From: Notospermus geniculatus
Lineage: Eukaryota; Nemertea; Pilidiophora; Heteronemertea; Lineidae
Direction of reading: 5' to 3'
DNA: 64,000 bases
Assembly (NCBI GenBank): GCA_002633025.1
Contig: NMRB01000038.1
Coordinates: 568,629 to 632,628 of the forward strand
Shown here: in pieces, positions 32,653 through 44,375 of the stretch
Numbering within the stretch: the stretch's first letter is position 1
Layout of the letters: each line of letters opens with the position of its first letter
Program-made: the position numbers and the translations under genes
The notes under the pieces: model-generated
Database searches by the model: none
What the model was told of the DNA's origin: nothing
The model's input: only the letters and a program-made list of their open reading frames with translations

Positions 32653-35346
32653 CCAGTAAACAGATGGCCTATGACGTATTCGCCAACGTCATCACGGCTA
32701 TTGAAGAGTTGGAACAACGTGAGGCCAAGAAATACAAGAAGCTGCCAGCTCCGGAACGCTCAGAGGCCTTTATACCTGATCAGTCTTTCAAAACGTACGA
32801 AGACGTAAGTTTTCCTCTACGATCATTACATTTTCTTACAGTTTCGAGCAACTTGACAACACCTGGCCGCTTACAGTGCAAAATCTATGAAAGGTCCAAT
32901 GACCTTGTGCTCACCTGGGTTGCTTGATAGTGATAGCAGGGATCTTAGTTTGGGAGTACAAACTTCCTGAATTTTCTGAAAAACTTCCAATATCCTTTAT
33001 ATATCCTAGGAGGTATTATGTCCTACCTACCACTGATTATGTTTTGCTCTGAACAAAGTAGGGGCGTGGCTTATCTCATTCCATTGTCTGTCCACTTAAA
33101 AGAGTCGGTGCCGGAATTCCTAATAAGCCAATTGCCTTGCTGCATTCTACGACAAGTTTGTCCACACAATGTGTGTCATTGTGTGAAAACCGTAAACTAC
33201 ATCGGTCTTAAAGCGATGTACGCGAGCCCTGCAGTTACTGCACATCGATAGTTCCTCGGGGAAATCCCATGGGGAATCCCCGTGAGATTTTGAAATTTTC
33301 CCGGCGATAAACATTTATTTCGCCCAAATTCATTGAAATAATATTAATAAAAGATTTTTCTTGAACGTTTTAGTGTATATAAAACGTCGGCGAACCCGTA
33401 ATTTGATGATTCAAAGATGCTGGAAATCACACTGAGATCAGTTTCAAGAATCCCACGAGCAATGAATGAAATTGGGGAGCTATCGCGGGTCGCGATAGCT
33501 GAACGAGATTTCATTTTCAACTCTCGCGACTACATCGCTTTAATGTATAAACTACCGTCGTCGAACGAGAAGAAAAAGAAGGTTCCTCACTGTCAAAGGA
33601 ATATTTCTGAATTTCTGAATTCAGTCCTAACTTCCGATTCTCTGCAGGTTGTTGCCAGTGCTGAAGGTCAACTGATCGTCTTCCAAGCCCACATGGGATA
33701 CTGTCCCAAGGAAGTCGCCGACCAGGTCAAGATAGAGATGATAGACACTTTCCTAACCTGGGGTGCAGCCAGACACGACCTTAATATGCCTGTCACCAAG
33801 GTTGATGAGTGCGCTCTCAATATGCTGGAGATATTATACAGTGGCGCCACACAGCAGACATTTTCTGTCTTGAAGGAAAACTGGTGAGTTTGAAGAAGGT
33901 CAGTCGTGAATTGACTTGAACACAAATAGGCCTTGTCCTACATGTCCTCTCAGTCATAGAAGAAAGATGGAGAATGCTTCAGGGTTAACAGCAAGATTGT
34001 TTCCCAAAGTGAGAGTAAGGACTGATTCATACTCGCTCAAGGACCGTCAAGCGCATGAAACTGATCGCAGGTTTCCACGACGTGAATGTGCACACGCAGT
34101 GAAATTGATCATAGTCGGCGCAAAATCCGGACGGAGTTACTCCGAGTATGAATAACCCCTAAAACGAGCGGCCAACGTAAGAAATGGCATCAACACGACG
34201 GCAATCAATGGCGACGAATAGGTCGTCGTGCTCCGCCCAAAACATGACGTCAGGATGTTGCCATGGAACGCACGTGCATTTCAGTGCAAGTGCGATGACG
34301 TAAGGCAACGTGATTGGACGTGAGTTCACGTGACTGATGACGACACGGCTGCTTCTTTCAGGAAACCTTTGAGTCGTAGTGAACTGATGGACAGCTTCAG
34401 GAAGATCATGGCTGGACAACACAAGGCTGATAAACTTGATCAACAGTTTGCTGATAACCCCGCCAAGAAAGCTGAGGCTCTGCCTATCAGACAGGGCAGG
34501 AATATTGCTGATGGTAAGGTTTGATGGACGCTCACTTCATTCTGTAACGGAAATTGTCTTCATATCATGGAATAGATTCCGGGTGCCAACATAACGCGTC
34601 ATTTTCATTCCTTGGCGGCAATCTTGAGAGAAATCAAGACTTTGACAGGAGTTGAGAAAAATGATACATTGTTCCAAAGGGTATACGTCTGATATTTGAT
34701 ATTTTGCCACCTTAGGCTAGGGCTTTCAGACACACTAACATAGGATGAGCACTCATGCACTCGTGACGTTCCCTCTGACCTGACCTCATGCCTTCAAATC
34801 ATTTCCAGTCATTTTGCACAATGCAGAGCATTGTAGAGACACCAACTGGAACTCGATGGTTCATTCTCTATAACCCGTCATACGGGACAAAGGAACAGGG
34901 AAAACGACAGGAGGGAAGACTTGGAAAAAAGCCACTTGGCAGACTCCTGATTTCTTTTTAAATGTTGCGTCTGTCGACATTGGTCTCTATTGAGAGTAGC
35001 AATGGGTTCACGGCGGACGAGCTTCCCTGGTCTCCTGATTAGGTAGTTTCCGATTAGCCAGTTGCTTCAAGGAAGCAATGTTTACTCTACCTAATACAGG
35101 GCGTGCCTACTACAGAGCCCATTCCATTGACTCTGCCAATTACAGAGGTTGGAGGCACATTCCATCCAGCAATGAGATGAAGCTCTAGCCTCTGAAAGAT
35201 CAACCATCAATGAACCTGTGATTCAGTTTCACATTCCTTCCCTTGCAGGTATCATGAGGTACTGTGACCTTGCCAAGAAGAAGAAGAAGGCGGAACTGAT
35301 GCAACACTTACAGAGGCATTACGAAGCTATGGGTGGGACTCGCTAA
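32653..35346 (+). CDS. Multi-exon host-type gene, unrecognised helical protein
   Basis: Exons: 32653-32804, 33648-33883, 34362-34513, 35249-35346 (TAA stop 35344-35346). All have GT-AG borders, with phases 0, 2, 1 in turn that read continuously. The first usable ATG is 32664 (MAYDVFANVITAIEELEQRE...). The exon opens in phase 1 after TTTTGCAG, so an upstream exon may exist that I could not locate. From 32664 the product is about 208 aa, mostly charged helix, with a moderately hydrophobic central exon (GQLIVFQAHMGYCPKEVADQ) and a KKKKK run near the C-terminus. No signal peptide or membrane segment is evident. I do not recognise the family. The clean splice sites and balanced composition argue for a real host gene rather than a transposon. 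No canonical AATAAA is seen close after the stop. Confidence 0.8.
32805..33647 (+). other. Intron 1 of the 32.6-35.3 kb gene
   Basis: GTAAGT at 32805 and TCTCTGCAG before 33648. It includes the near-palindrome 33257-33282. An open frame at 33417-33647 runs in frame into exon 2, but splicing from 32804 explains the protein without it. Confidence 0.75.
33257..33282. repeat. Near-palindrome of the GGGGATTCCCCG hairpin family
   Basis: CGGGGAAATCCC, ATG, GGGAATCCCCG. It shares its core with 10573-10658. Confidence 0.65.
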
Positions 35347-35985
35347 GAAATAGGGACTAGCCGTGACTGAAACGCAAATTACTGAAACTGGCCTAACTTG
35401 GCCAATGCTCAGACTCCTCGATTTTTTAATTTGGACACTCAAAACGGAAAATATACCGTATATACTCAGACATGAGATTTGTTAGCTTAATCTCAAATGT
35501 AATCCTTTTACAACTTTAGAAATGATTGTCAGCTGTGACCGCAATATTGTAGCACGTTACATACACAATGGGTTTGACAAAAGGAGATATGAGAGCCAGG
35601 CAGGGTGAACCCCTACCACTGGCTTACCAGTTTGCAAATTTTTTTGAGAGCCCGAGTCGCCACCGCCGGGCGCACAGGGGATGCGGGGCCGCTGGGGCAG
35701 TTCATGGTACGATGTGCCGCTCACGTGAGCCGCATCCGGGCGACCGGCGGGGCAGCTTTGGGCTCACTATATTTACACTTCTTCTTTGCAGGCTAGCAAA
35801 CAGGGTATACGTATTCCATCAGACAGATCCCTGCTTGTTTACTCCCTCTATTTCTTCTCTCTTTGGCACTAAAAGTTTATTGTACCTCAGCTCACTAAAA
35901 TAACTTTGTATTTTAAAAGCCTCAATAAACTTTGATGAATTCGAATTTGAATTTGAATTCTAATATAATAATAATAATAATAATT
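35347..35985 (+). repeat. Possible LINE 3' tail with (GAATTT)n and (AAT)n
   Basis: 35830-35960 reads like a retroelement 3' end: CTCAATAAACTTTGATGAATT with AATAAA, then GAATTCGAATTTGAATTTG and (AAT)n at 35960-35985. 35640-35760 is unusually GC-rich. No RT domain is visible on this strand. Confidence 0.4.
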
Positions 35986-35992
35986 TGTTAGA

Positions 35993-36250
35993 TTAAAATG
36001 CTACAATAATGTGTATAAAACATTTCCTGGTATTATCCATGCTCCGGCGCAGTTTTGAAAGGCGATGTATTTGAAAATATACATTTTGTACCACTTTGGT
36101 CACATGTTTAGACATCGACATATGCTCATCAAACACCGCGCCCAGGTTGCGCACGTGTGTCGACGGTGCTATGGCAGACGATCCGATTCTGATGGACGGG
36201 AGAGGTTTTAATTTTGAAAGTTTCCGCTTGGGTGCAATCACCAGGAATAT
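35993..36250 (-). pseudogene. LINE reverse transcriptase fragment (CR1/L2/Jockey-like)
   Basis: The minus strand encodes LSKLKPLPSIRIGSSAIAPS followed by THVRNLGAVFDEHMSMSKHV and IHRLSKLRRSMD. The VRNLG-x-x-F-D-x-x-(L/M)-S(M)...H-(V) motif is diagnostic for the region after the RT palm in these LINE clades. Truncated at both ends. Confidence 0.85.
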
Positions 36251-36259
36251 CCTTCTAAT

Positions 36260-37216
36260 ACCCTATATTTATGCTTGGAGATAATTCTTCATGAGAGATT
36301 AAATAAGTTGTCGGGTTAGTCGATTGGTGCTGAGCAGATCGGCCTTCGATAAATATCGATAAATATTTTCCAGACGAACTTCAATAGAAACAGACAGCTG
36401 AGCTTATTGCCAGAAGATGGCAGCAAAATTCTAGCGGAAAAAATACAATACAAAGTTTCTCCTGATTGGTGTTCAATCAAAATGAATGGGTCCACCTAGG
36501 CATTTATAGGCTTAGACCCTACGCCTAGCAGGGCAGCTCTGGCCTAGGTCCATGACGCAGAACAGTGAGCAATCGTAGGCCAAGCTAATTAATCAGTCAG
36601 CATGGTATTCAGTTCAGCGTGCAGCTCATGTGCAGGCTACATCATGTACATCACGTGGTCATGGTGTGCACTGATGTGTATTGGGAGGTTGGCCAAAATC
36701 CAAGCCCAATAAACAACGCTGAAATCACCTTCACTGCCGTATAAATGGCGTCTGAAGATCCCTACTCCGTAGAGTAAGATGCAGCCGCACTCGACATAAT
36801 CTGATGAAATTATCCCACAGAACTGAAAATAAAGGAGGAAATTAAGGATTGTTGTCAATACATTGTCCGGTCGAGTCGAGAAAGCCTCTGTTGTGGGTAG
36901 TGACCTCTATCGGCGAATTTGGAAATCAGCGCAAAATCTCGACAAGCCTCGGGAAAACAGCGGAGTACCTAAACTGCAAAAATGGATTGAGCTGAAATTT
37001 GGAATAGTCATTCAAAAGACACCAATCTATATTCTCAAGTAAAAAAATCGCAGCTCATTTATGGTTCCCCGGTATTATTATCGTTGTGATGTTTACGATG
37101 AAATGGCTCAGAACTGCCAGAAAAGTCTATCTTCAACTCGAAAAATAACAAAGTATTCAGCAAGATAATGTAGAAACAACCGGTTGAATTCGTTAATAAA
37201 CATGTAAATTTGATAC
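36260..37216. other. No gene recognised
   Basis: Only short open frames without domains, and no repeat shared within the window. Confidence 0.4.
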
Positions 37217-37510
37217 TACAGGGTGGCCCAAAAAAGCGCAACATCCACCTTCTAAATCTCCAAGGGGGACCAGGTTTTACTAGAGAGCGACCAAATCATT
37301 CAAAAATGGAATGCGGGCACTACTGGCCCTGTTGTGGCCTGACGCATGCCTATTTCAAGTTCAAAAACTGTCATGAATCAATGAAACTTTTACCTGTCAA
37401 TGCATGTCATGGTCAACTGCACCATTATTGTGGTCATCTCCCCTGGCATGTATTATCATTGGGCATGCCACCTGACCACAAATAAAATACGGCTACCACA
37501 GTATACCTAA

Positions 37511-38100
37511 GGCTTCCTGTACATAGAAGTATACGGTATTCGCTATACTCTATACGGTATACGGTATACGGATACGGCGATTTATATATGTAGGATATAC
37601 GTTTGGCTGAACTAGGCCATTTTGTCGTTGATTTGCATTGACGGAAAGTACTAAGTCATGTAGAGGATGTGTCGGACGTTTTTTACACCCACACCCCCGA
37701 GTGACCAAAGGAAGGGTTAGCATTGTGGGGACACTTTGTAAAATATTTCCTTTGCTGAATTATCGAGCCTGAACTTTGTTTCACAATCAGATAGTGACTA
37801 CCAATATTTACTTTGATTTTGAATGCCGGCAATGTATTTTTGCTGAAAATCAACGAAAAAAATTATTTAGAAGTGTGTAAACTGACCAATCTATGCCTAT
37901 TCTCCCAACCACGGTCAGTATACGCAGTGAAAAAATCGTGCAAGCGCGATTCCTTGTATACGCGAATAGCGTGGACCGTTCCTCGTATAGGGCTATGTAA
38001 CCCGCTCTTTGAAATACACTTGTTCGTTTCCTAGTATATGCGTGCACTGCAAAACGTGCACCAAATACCGAATACCGTACAGCTCTATGTACATGAAGCC
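37511..38100. mobile_element. 590-bp element with GGCTTCMTGTACATAGA termini
   Basis: GGCTTCCTGTACATAGAAG at the left is mirrored by CTCTATGTACATGAAGCC at the right, inserted at a TAA in the mariner MITE. The start is unusually rich in TATACGG words. No transposase. Confidence 0.7.
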
Positions 38101-38104
38101 TTAA

Positions 38105-38252
38105 GGCGGTGACAGACTGGCGCGTAAAGCAGCGAGTCGGGAAGCGTTCAACCAATCAGGAATGCGGTAACTCGGACCGAAACACCTACCGAAGAATCTG
38201 ATTGGTGGAATGCCTGCAGGACGCGCTGCGTACGCGCCAGTCTGTCACCGGC
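38105..38252. mobile_element. 148-bp MITE, GGCGGTGACAGACTGGCGCG termini
   Basis: Inverted ends GGCGGTGACAGACTGGCGCG and CGCGCCAGTCTGTCACCGGC. Flanks TTAA (38101) and TTTA (38253) suggest a TTAA duplication with one substitution. Confidence 0.75.
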
Positions 38253-38347
38253 TTTACAGGGCAGTTGTCATTCACTGCATCATCCAAAATAGGCTTGGTA
38301 AAAGTTTGAAAAGGACACTTGGTCTCTTGAAAGCCCGAGGCCTATTC

Positions 38348-38715
38348 AAGCCCTATTTACACGAGCCGATTTGTCGGCCGATTTTTTCGGCCGATAGAGA
38401 CGTTACGACAAAACGGGTCGTGTATACTGGAGTTCCGAGACGATTTTTTTGCCGGTGCGATATCGTGTGCAGAAGTCGGGTGTTCTATTTTCACCCGACA
38501 TCGGCTGCTTTGTCCGACGGATTGGGTCAATCAGGGAGCGAGATTAGATCACGTGTATGAAGGCTACCTATGACACACGAGGTCCTAAGGGCCGCATGAA
38601 TAAATTCGGTGAGAAAATCGTCCCGTGTAAACAGATTAGCCGATCCCGATAAATCGGGACGACAAATCTGATACGACTCCGTCGTCCGACAAATCGGCTC
38701 GTGTAAATAGGGCTT
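38348..38715. mobile_element. 368-bp element with AAGCCCTATTTACACGAGCC termini
   Basis: AAGCCCTATTTACACGAGCC, then GATTTGTCG, is repeated in exact complement at the right end. A 3'-truncated sister copy lies at 42532-42810. Non-coding. Confidence 0.85.
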
Positions 38716-39247
38716 ACTACCGTGACCCACTTGTTATCGGGTTATTACTGGGTTTGAAATGGACATCATACAACCTAGTCTCCAGACCAAAATTGGGCTC
38801 CCCATGTTGCGCTTTTTTTTGGCCACCCTGTTATGGCAAGCCAAAGCGAAAATAATTGCAGGACCGTAATTTGATATTGCAGAATACTTTTTCAATATCC
38901 AGGAGACTATTTTATTATTGCAAAAGAAAAAAGACATACCAGGAAATATTTCATATATATAAGAATTCGTATTATATATTCAGAAAACATTTTCGTGTAT
39001 GTCAGAACAAAATTTTGCACATACCAGGAAATATTTCATATATATAAGAATTCGCATAATAAGTATCAGAAAATATTTCGTATATATAAGAATTCGTATA
39101 ATATATATCCAGAAAACATTTTCGTATATGTCAGAACAAAATTTTGCATATACCAGAAGCACGTGACCACCCAGGAGCACGTGACCACAAAACCCATGAC
39201 GTCATCATCTATGGAATGCCGAAGCGGAATTTATTCAAGCCTAGTTC

Positions 39248-39502
39248 TAGACTGGTCCCCTGTCGTATCGCTCCGTTCCTCCACTACTACGACAGGCCGC
39301 GGCCGCCATGTTGCCCGAAATTCCGGGCATCGTATGCAAATGAGCAATACAGACTCGTAACGTTGCGGGATTCTCTAAAAATAGATGATGAGCACATGAC
39401 GCGACCGTTGACCAATCACAGTTGACCAATCACATGCTGAGTTGGCGTTCGCAAGGCCTGTCGTAGTATTGTCAGCGAGAACTACGACAGGGGACCAGTC
39501 TA
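39248..39502. mobile_element. 255-bp MITE with exact 9-bp target duplication
   Basis: The ends are TAGACTGGTCCCCTGTCGTA and TACGACAGGGGACCAGTCTA. GCCTAGTTC lies at 39239-39247 and 39503-39511. The opposite arm of the host palindrome shows the site unoccupied. Nine-base duplications are typical of Mutator-type elements. Confidence 0.9.
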
Positions 39503-39635
39503 GCCTAGTTCGAGGCTTTTCTTCATTTCATTACGCTGAATATCAACCTCGCTCCTCTTGGTAGCTATTCGATTCTTACACTCTTTCGGTGTTGATACAG
39601 GAACTCTAGTTTGGTTCCCGAACCCACCGCTGGGG

Positions 39636-39850
39636 CGGGTGTCTACAAAACTAAGACCTAAGACCTACATAAGTAAGACCCCACAGTACAAAACTAAGAC
39701 CCTGTTATAAAAGTAAGACCCCACAGTACAAAACTAAGACCCTGTTAAAAAGTAAGACCCCACAGTACAAAACTAAGACCCTGTTATAAAAGTAACACCC
39801 CATACAGTACAAAACTAAGACCCTGTTGGTTATAAAAGAAATGAAGGCAA
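39636..39850. repeat. Minisatellite, roughly 41-bp unit (left arm)
   Basis: Units of AAAACTAAGACCCTGTTATA followed by AAAAGTAAGACCCCACAGTA, about four copies. The complement is at 40160-40365. Confidence 0.85.
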
Positions 39851-40159
39851 TAGAGGGCGTCATGAACTCAATAGGGGGCGTATCTCGCTTATCTTAGTTC
39901 CAAATTCCTCCGCTAGGGGTGCAAAGTCGAGGATGATCACTAGGGAGTACTCGGCAATGTTCGGAATCACTCGGGAATCTTCGGCAATCTTCGGTTTTTC
40001 TCGAATATCTCCGTTGTTTATTAACATATTCCAATGAATCCAAAACGACCTTGACCCTAGACCTCTCACCTTTTCTTCGCTGACCACTCGGACACACAAA
40101 AAACCTGCAGGAAGGAGTTAACAAGGGTCAGGCATGCCTGAATCTTAGGGAACTAAGAT

Positions 40160-40365
40160 AAGCGAGATACGCCCCCTATTGAGTTCATGACGCCCTCTAT
40201 TGCCTTCATTTCTTTTATAACCAACAGGGTCTTAGTTTTGTACTGTGGGGTCTTACTTTTTAACAGGGTCTTAGTTTTGTACTGTGGGGTCTTACTTTTA
40301 TAACAGGGTCTTAGTTTTGTACTGTGGGTCTTACTTTTGTAGGTCTTAGGTCTTAGTTTTGTAGA
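40160..40365. repeat. Minisatellite, roughly 41-bp unit (right arm, inverted)
   Basis: Complement of the 39636-39850 array with a different number of intact units, showing that the arms are not kept perfectly identical. Confidence 0.85.
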
Positions 40366-40620
40366 CACCCGCCCCAGCGGTGGGTTCGGGAACCAAACTA
40401 GAGTTCATGTATCAACACCGAAAAAGAGTGTAAGAATCGAATAGCTACCAAGAGGAGCGAGGTTGATATTCAGCGTAATGAAATGAAGAAAAGCCTCGAA
40501 CTAGGCTTGAATAAATTCCGCTTCGGCATTCCATAGATGATGACGTCATGGGTTTTGTGGTCACGTGCTCCTGAATGGTCACGTGCTCCTGGTATATGCA
40601 AAATTTTGTTCTGACATATA

Positions 40621-41342
40621 TAGTAGGCCGGCCAAACCTCCAAAAACTCTCTCGAAAAAAATTAGTCGGCATTTTCTGTTAATGGATGGCATCCCCTCTA
40701 GAACTGTAAAATACAGGCTACTGAACAATATTAGGGTGGATGCCACTGTTAAATTTGAATTTTGACGAAGTTACGGCCGATTGAATTTTTGGAACTGACT
40801 TTATCATTGGGCCAAGAACTGCGCTTTGTACAGGAGAATGGGAACCGATGTACAGCTAACTTTTGAATGGTTGGATTTACACCCTGTAAATGTATTACCA
40901 ACAGATAGAAATATGGTGCCTTGTAACCAAATAAGCATGTTTTTAATTGTTTTCTGTAGTTTCGTAATAAGAAATAACGTTTTTCATGTAAAATAGGTCA
41001 AAATACATTAAAACGCCATTTCCAATTCCGTAACAAGTTAAAAACTACAAAAGACATGCTTATTTGATTAAGAGATACCATGTTTCTATCTGTTGGTAAT
41101 ACATTTATGGGGTGTAAATCCAACCGTTCAAAAGATAGCCGTACATCGGGTCCCATTTTCCTGTACAAAGCTCAGTATATTTGAACACAATGACCTTGAT
41201 AATGACCTTTAACCGGCAAATCCAGGGTGGCATCCACCCTAAAATTTCACCTCATCTTATAAGGGTATGATCTAGCATAGATGCCAGCCATTAACACACG
41301 ATGCCGACAAATGTTTAAAATTTCATGTTGGCCGGCCTACTA
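40621..41342. mobile_element. 722-bp element with TAGTAGGCCGGCCAA termini
   Basis: Inverted ends TAGTAGGCCGGCCAA and TTGGCCGGCCTACTA. ATA lies at 40618-40620 and 41343-41345, consistent with the uninterrupted left arm. The interior has a second inverted pair around ACCAACAGATAGAAATATGG and its complement near 41090. Confidence 0.85.
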
Positions 41343-41366
41343 ATACGAAAATGTTTTCTGGATATA

Positions 41367-42173
41367 CAGTTAAGCCCGAATTTATTCATACCCCATGAAA
41401 AATTACAGGAAAAATATTTACAAAATACCTATCAGTTGAACTGGCACTGCTGTGGCTTCATCCAATGACTTTTAGTCGAAATGTAGAGAGATTGAACATT
41501 TTTGGCAAAATATCACGAAGATATCAAATTTCAAAATATCATGAAAAACACAACTTTTGAAAATTTGAGATATTTGATTCGAAATTGATTTCATATCATA
41601 CAACCTCATCATGGAACCTTTGTGAAGAAATTTTGGCGTTAATATACCTCTTCGTTTTTGCGGCATAATTTTAAAAAACTGCATGATTTTGACGACTTTT
41701 TATTCACTTTTTGCGATTTATTCAAATTACTGTCGCATATGATTGAATAAGGCAGAAAATTAGGTGGAATCTTTTTCCATTTGACTATGTGGGCCCGATC
41801 GCATTCGATTTTTTTCAAAATTCTTGAAATTATCAAAATATCAAATGGGAAAATGCAATTGATATTTTGCAATTTCACAAAATGGAAACGAGATTTTCGA
41901 AAACTTTCTTTACTGCAATTTTTAGAATCGGTCATAGGATGATATGATGTCGATTTCGAATCAAAATTTTGAAATTTTCAAAAGTTAGGTTTTTCGTGAT
42001 ATTTTGAAATTGTGATATTTCTGTGATATTTTGCCGATATTTTTTCAATCTCTGTACATTCCGATTTAAAGTCATTCAATGAAGCCTAAGGCGTGACAGT
42101 TCAGCTGATGCCTATTTTCTAAATATTTTTCCTGTAATTTTTCATGGGGTATGAATAAATTCGGGCTTAACTG
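41367..42173. mobile_element. 807-bp Tc1/mariner-type nonautonomous element, TA duplication
   Basis: CAGTTAAGCCCGAATTTATT, then CATACCCCATGAAAAATTAC, is inverted at the right end, with TA on both sides. The unoccupied TA is visible in the left arm of the host palindrome. CAGT termini and TATTCATACC subterminal sequence are typical of Tc1/mariner elements. Confidence 0.85.
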
Positions 42174-42479
42174 TATATTATACGAATTCTTATATATACG
42201 AAATATTTTCCGATACTTATTATGCGAATTCTTATATATATGAAATATTTCCTGGTATGTGCAAAATTTTGTTCTGACATACACGAAAATGTTTTCTGAA
42301 TATATTATACGAATTCTTATATATATAAAATATTTCCTGGTATGTCGTTTTTCTTTTGCAATAATAAAATAGTCTCCTGGATATTGAAAAAGTATTCTGC
42401 AATATCAAATTACGGTCCTGCAATTATTTTCGCTTTGGCTTGCCATACCCTGTAGTATAATCGATCGAACGTGACATTA

Positions 42480-42885
42480 GGTGATATGAATCAAGACTAG
42501 TATACTTTTACTTCAATTTTGCAATACAAACGCCCCTATTTACACGAGCCGATTTGTCGGCCGATTTTTTCGGCCGATAGAGACGTTACGACAAAACGCG
42601 TCGTGTATACTGGACTTCCGAGACGATTTTTTTGTCGGTGCGATATCGTGTGCAGAAGTCGGGTGTTCTATTTTCACCCGACATCGGCTGCTTGTCGAAC
42701 GGATTGGGCCAATCAGGGAACGAGATTAGATCACGTGTATGAAGGCTCCCTATGACACACGAGGTCCTAAGGGCCGCATGAATAAATTCGGTGAGAAAAT
42801 CGTCCCGTGTAAGTTTCGATTCGGTCGGCCCTGAAGTAAAAGCATTTGCTGGTCTTTATTCATATGACCCATTGTGCTGTCTTTT
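42480..42885. mobile_element. MITE (RGACTAGYRAATGCTTTTACTTSA ends) interrupted by a truncated element
   Basis: GATATGAATCAAGACTAG near 42481 and GCTGGTCTTTATTCATATGA near 42850 are inverted. The segment 42532-42810 between them is the truncated copy of the 38348-38715 element. An uninterrupted relative is at 49574-49690. Confidence 0.65.
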
Positions 42886-43397
42886 ATATTTCTGGGTTTT
42901 TATCGGGCCCGACCGTCTCCGCTGAAAAAGTTGCGCGATCAGCGGTCACGTGACCAAAATCGGGCCAGAGTTTTTCATGAGATTTTTATGTTAATGAGGG
43001 CCGTGCATATATCGGCTAAAAATCAACATAATCAATAGATGAACCGAATAAAGCTATGAATATCTATTGGTTTTACAATCATGGTTTTTCAGTGTTATTG
43101 AATTGTGCGATTTGTACTTATTGTGCTTTGTTCAGCGTGATTGCTGAGAAATGGATGAAAATGAAAGAATTCACTTAAATACTGATACTGATCACGTGAG
43201 TGATTGAGTGAAGAGGCAGAAAGGTGTTCTGAGCATCTCATACGATGGTGCGCGTATTTAGCTTCTCCGAACGACCATGTTTCAGCTCAGATACGTTAAG
43301 TGTTCGACGTAGCCTACTATGTCAACTCACGTGTGGAGTATATTAGCTAAAATCGTTTCTGTCAAATACATGGAATACTCGATCCACGTGGGTTTTC
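42886..43397. other. No gene recognised
   Basis: Short frames only. TCACGTGACC near 42945 is an E-box-like word. Confidence 0.4.
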
Positions 43398-43606
43398 TAT
43401 ATGTGACCCAGTCTGTGAAAACCCGCCTAAGTCGCTGGGGAGTGACATAGGCCTTGATCATACCTGCGGTTTGTTTCACAGTCGATAAGGCTTGTTTGCC
43501 ACCAACAGACCGTCGTTTTTTCATTGTGAAGGCGCTCCATACGTAATTTATTAACCCTGTGGTGCTCAGCGACTTTAGGCGGGTTTTGCCAGACAGGGTC
43601 ACATAT
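43398..43606. mobile_element. 209-bp MITE (TATGTGACCCAGTCTGTGAA ends)
   Basis: ATATGTGACCCAGTCTGTGA pairs with AGACAGGGTCACATAT through the internal CCCGCCTAAGTCGCTG arms. Related half-elements flank 45235-45415. The 181-residue minus frame across it is a by-product. Confidence 0.75.
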
Positions 43607-44375
43607 TTAGGATACTGGTCAAAATATTGCGCAAATACCTGCCCAGAACGTATGCACGATCTCGATCCGCAGAAAGTTCGGCCTGAATTCTGGCCCAAGA
43701 TGGTGGCCCGGACGCGAAAATTTTTTTCCCACATGAGTTCCGGACACCAACCTGATCTCATTTGCATACAGCCAATCAGGGCTGTTGTTGACGTAAACAT
43801 GGTAGAGCACGTGTACATTCGGAACACTTCGGGACTTTCCGTCATGCTTCTCAAAATCTGGCACAGTTTCATTCTCTAAGTTGAGAATGAGCACGTTCTG
43901 AATGTTGTGGTTTGAAAAGTAATTATTTAATGGAGGCATGCCGCAGATCATTACCACATATCACCAAGGAGAGTCCTCACTCATGTAGGCCAACTATTTG
44001 GTTTATTTGATACTTTTTGTACATGAAAAAAAAGTTTTGATTTAGTATGGAAATAGGCTATACAGGTACGACCGTAATGACACCATGAAATGAGACAAGT
44101 ATATTTCCTCAGTGCGTCAGTTATTCCAAATTCCAACCAATGTTGACATCTGATGATGACGATAGTCTATTCTGACGTGTCTGACGACGATTGAATGCAA
44201 AATATAACAACGGGAAATAATAAGAAACGGCCTAAAATTTACCTTGAACACACTAGGCCTAACACCAACGCAGCGAAGTTCCATGATGAAACAAAGATAC
44301 ATAGTTTCACGAGCGAATAAAAGAGGACGCCACTGAACGGCGCGCACGGGCCTCCGCGTGCTATTAGCCCTTTAA
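43607..44375. other. No gene recognised
   Basis: A stretch with ACATTCGGAACACYTCGGGA (43815) recurs near 62447, so part of it is a dispersed repeat. Confidence 0.45.

Larger units (their letters stand above)
37219..38830. mobile_element. Mariner-type MITE (CAGGGTGGCCC), interrupted by three elements
   Basis: The same family as 12052-12608. Left TA at 37217-37218. The right end CCACCCTG stops at 38830, and the flanking TA is found at 42453-42454 beyond the 3614-bp element. Segments 37511-38100, 38105-38252 and 38348-38715 are absent from the sister copies and have their own inverted ends. Confidence 0.85.
38833..42446. mobile_element. 3614-bp palindromic element, 8-bp duplication, ATGGCAAGCC ends
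   Basis: The ends are ATGGCAAGCCAAAGCGAAAA and TTTTCGCTTTGGCTTGCCAT. ACCCTGTT (38825-38832) and ACCCTGTA (42447-42454) flank it. It landed at the tip of the mariner MITE. The arms, including mirrored minisatellites, meet near 40000. Three other elements were later inserted into the arms (39248-39502, 40621-41342, 41367-42173). No transposase is visible. The 8-bp duplication suggests hAT-type mobilisation. Confidence 0.9.

Noticed and set aside
33417-33647. Alternative start exon MLEITLRS... running into exon 2
   Set aside because: It is in frame and cannot be excluded as an alternative first exon, but the 32804/33648 junction has consensus sites and gives a continuous protein, so it was treated as intron.
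43327-43872. 181-residue minus-strand open frame
   Set aside because: Its 3' half lies in a palindromic MITE (43398-43606), composition is irregular, and no domain or splice context supports it.
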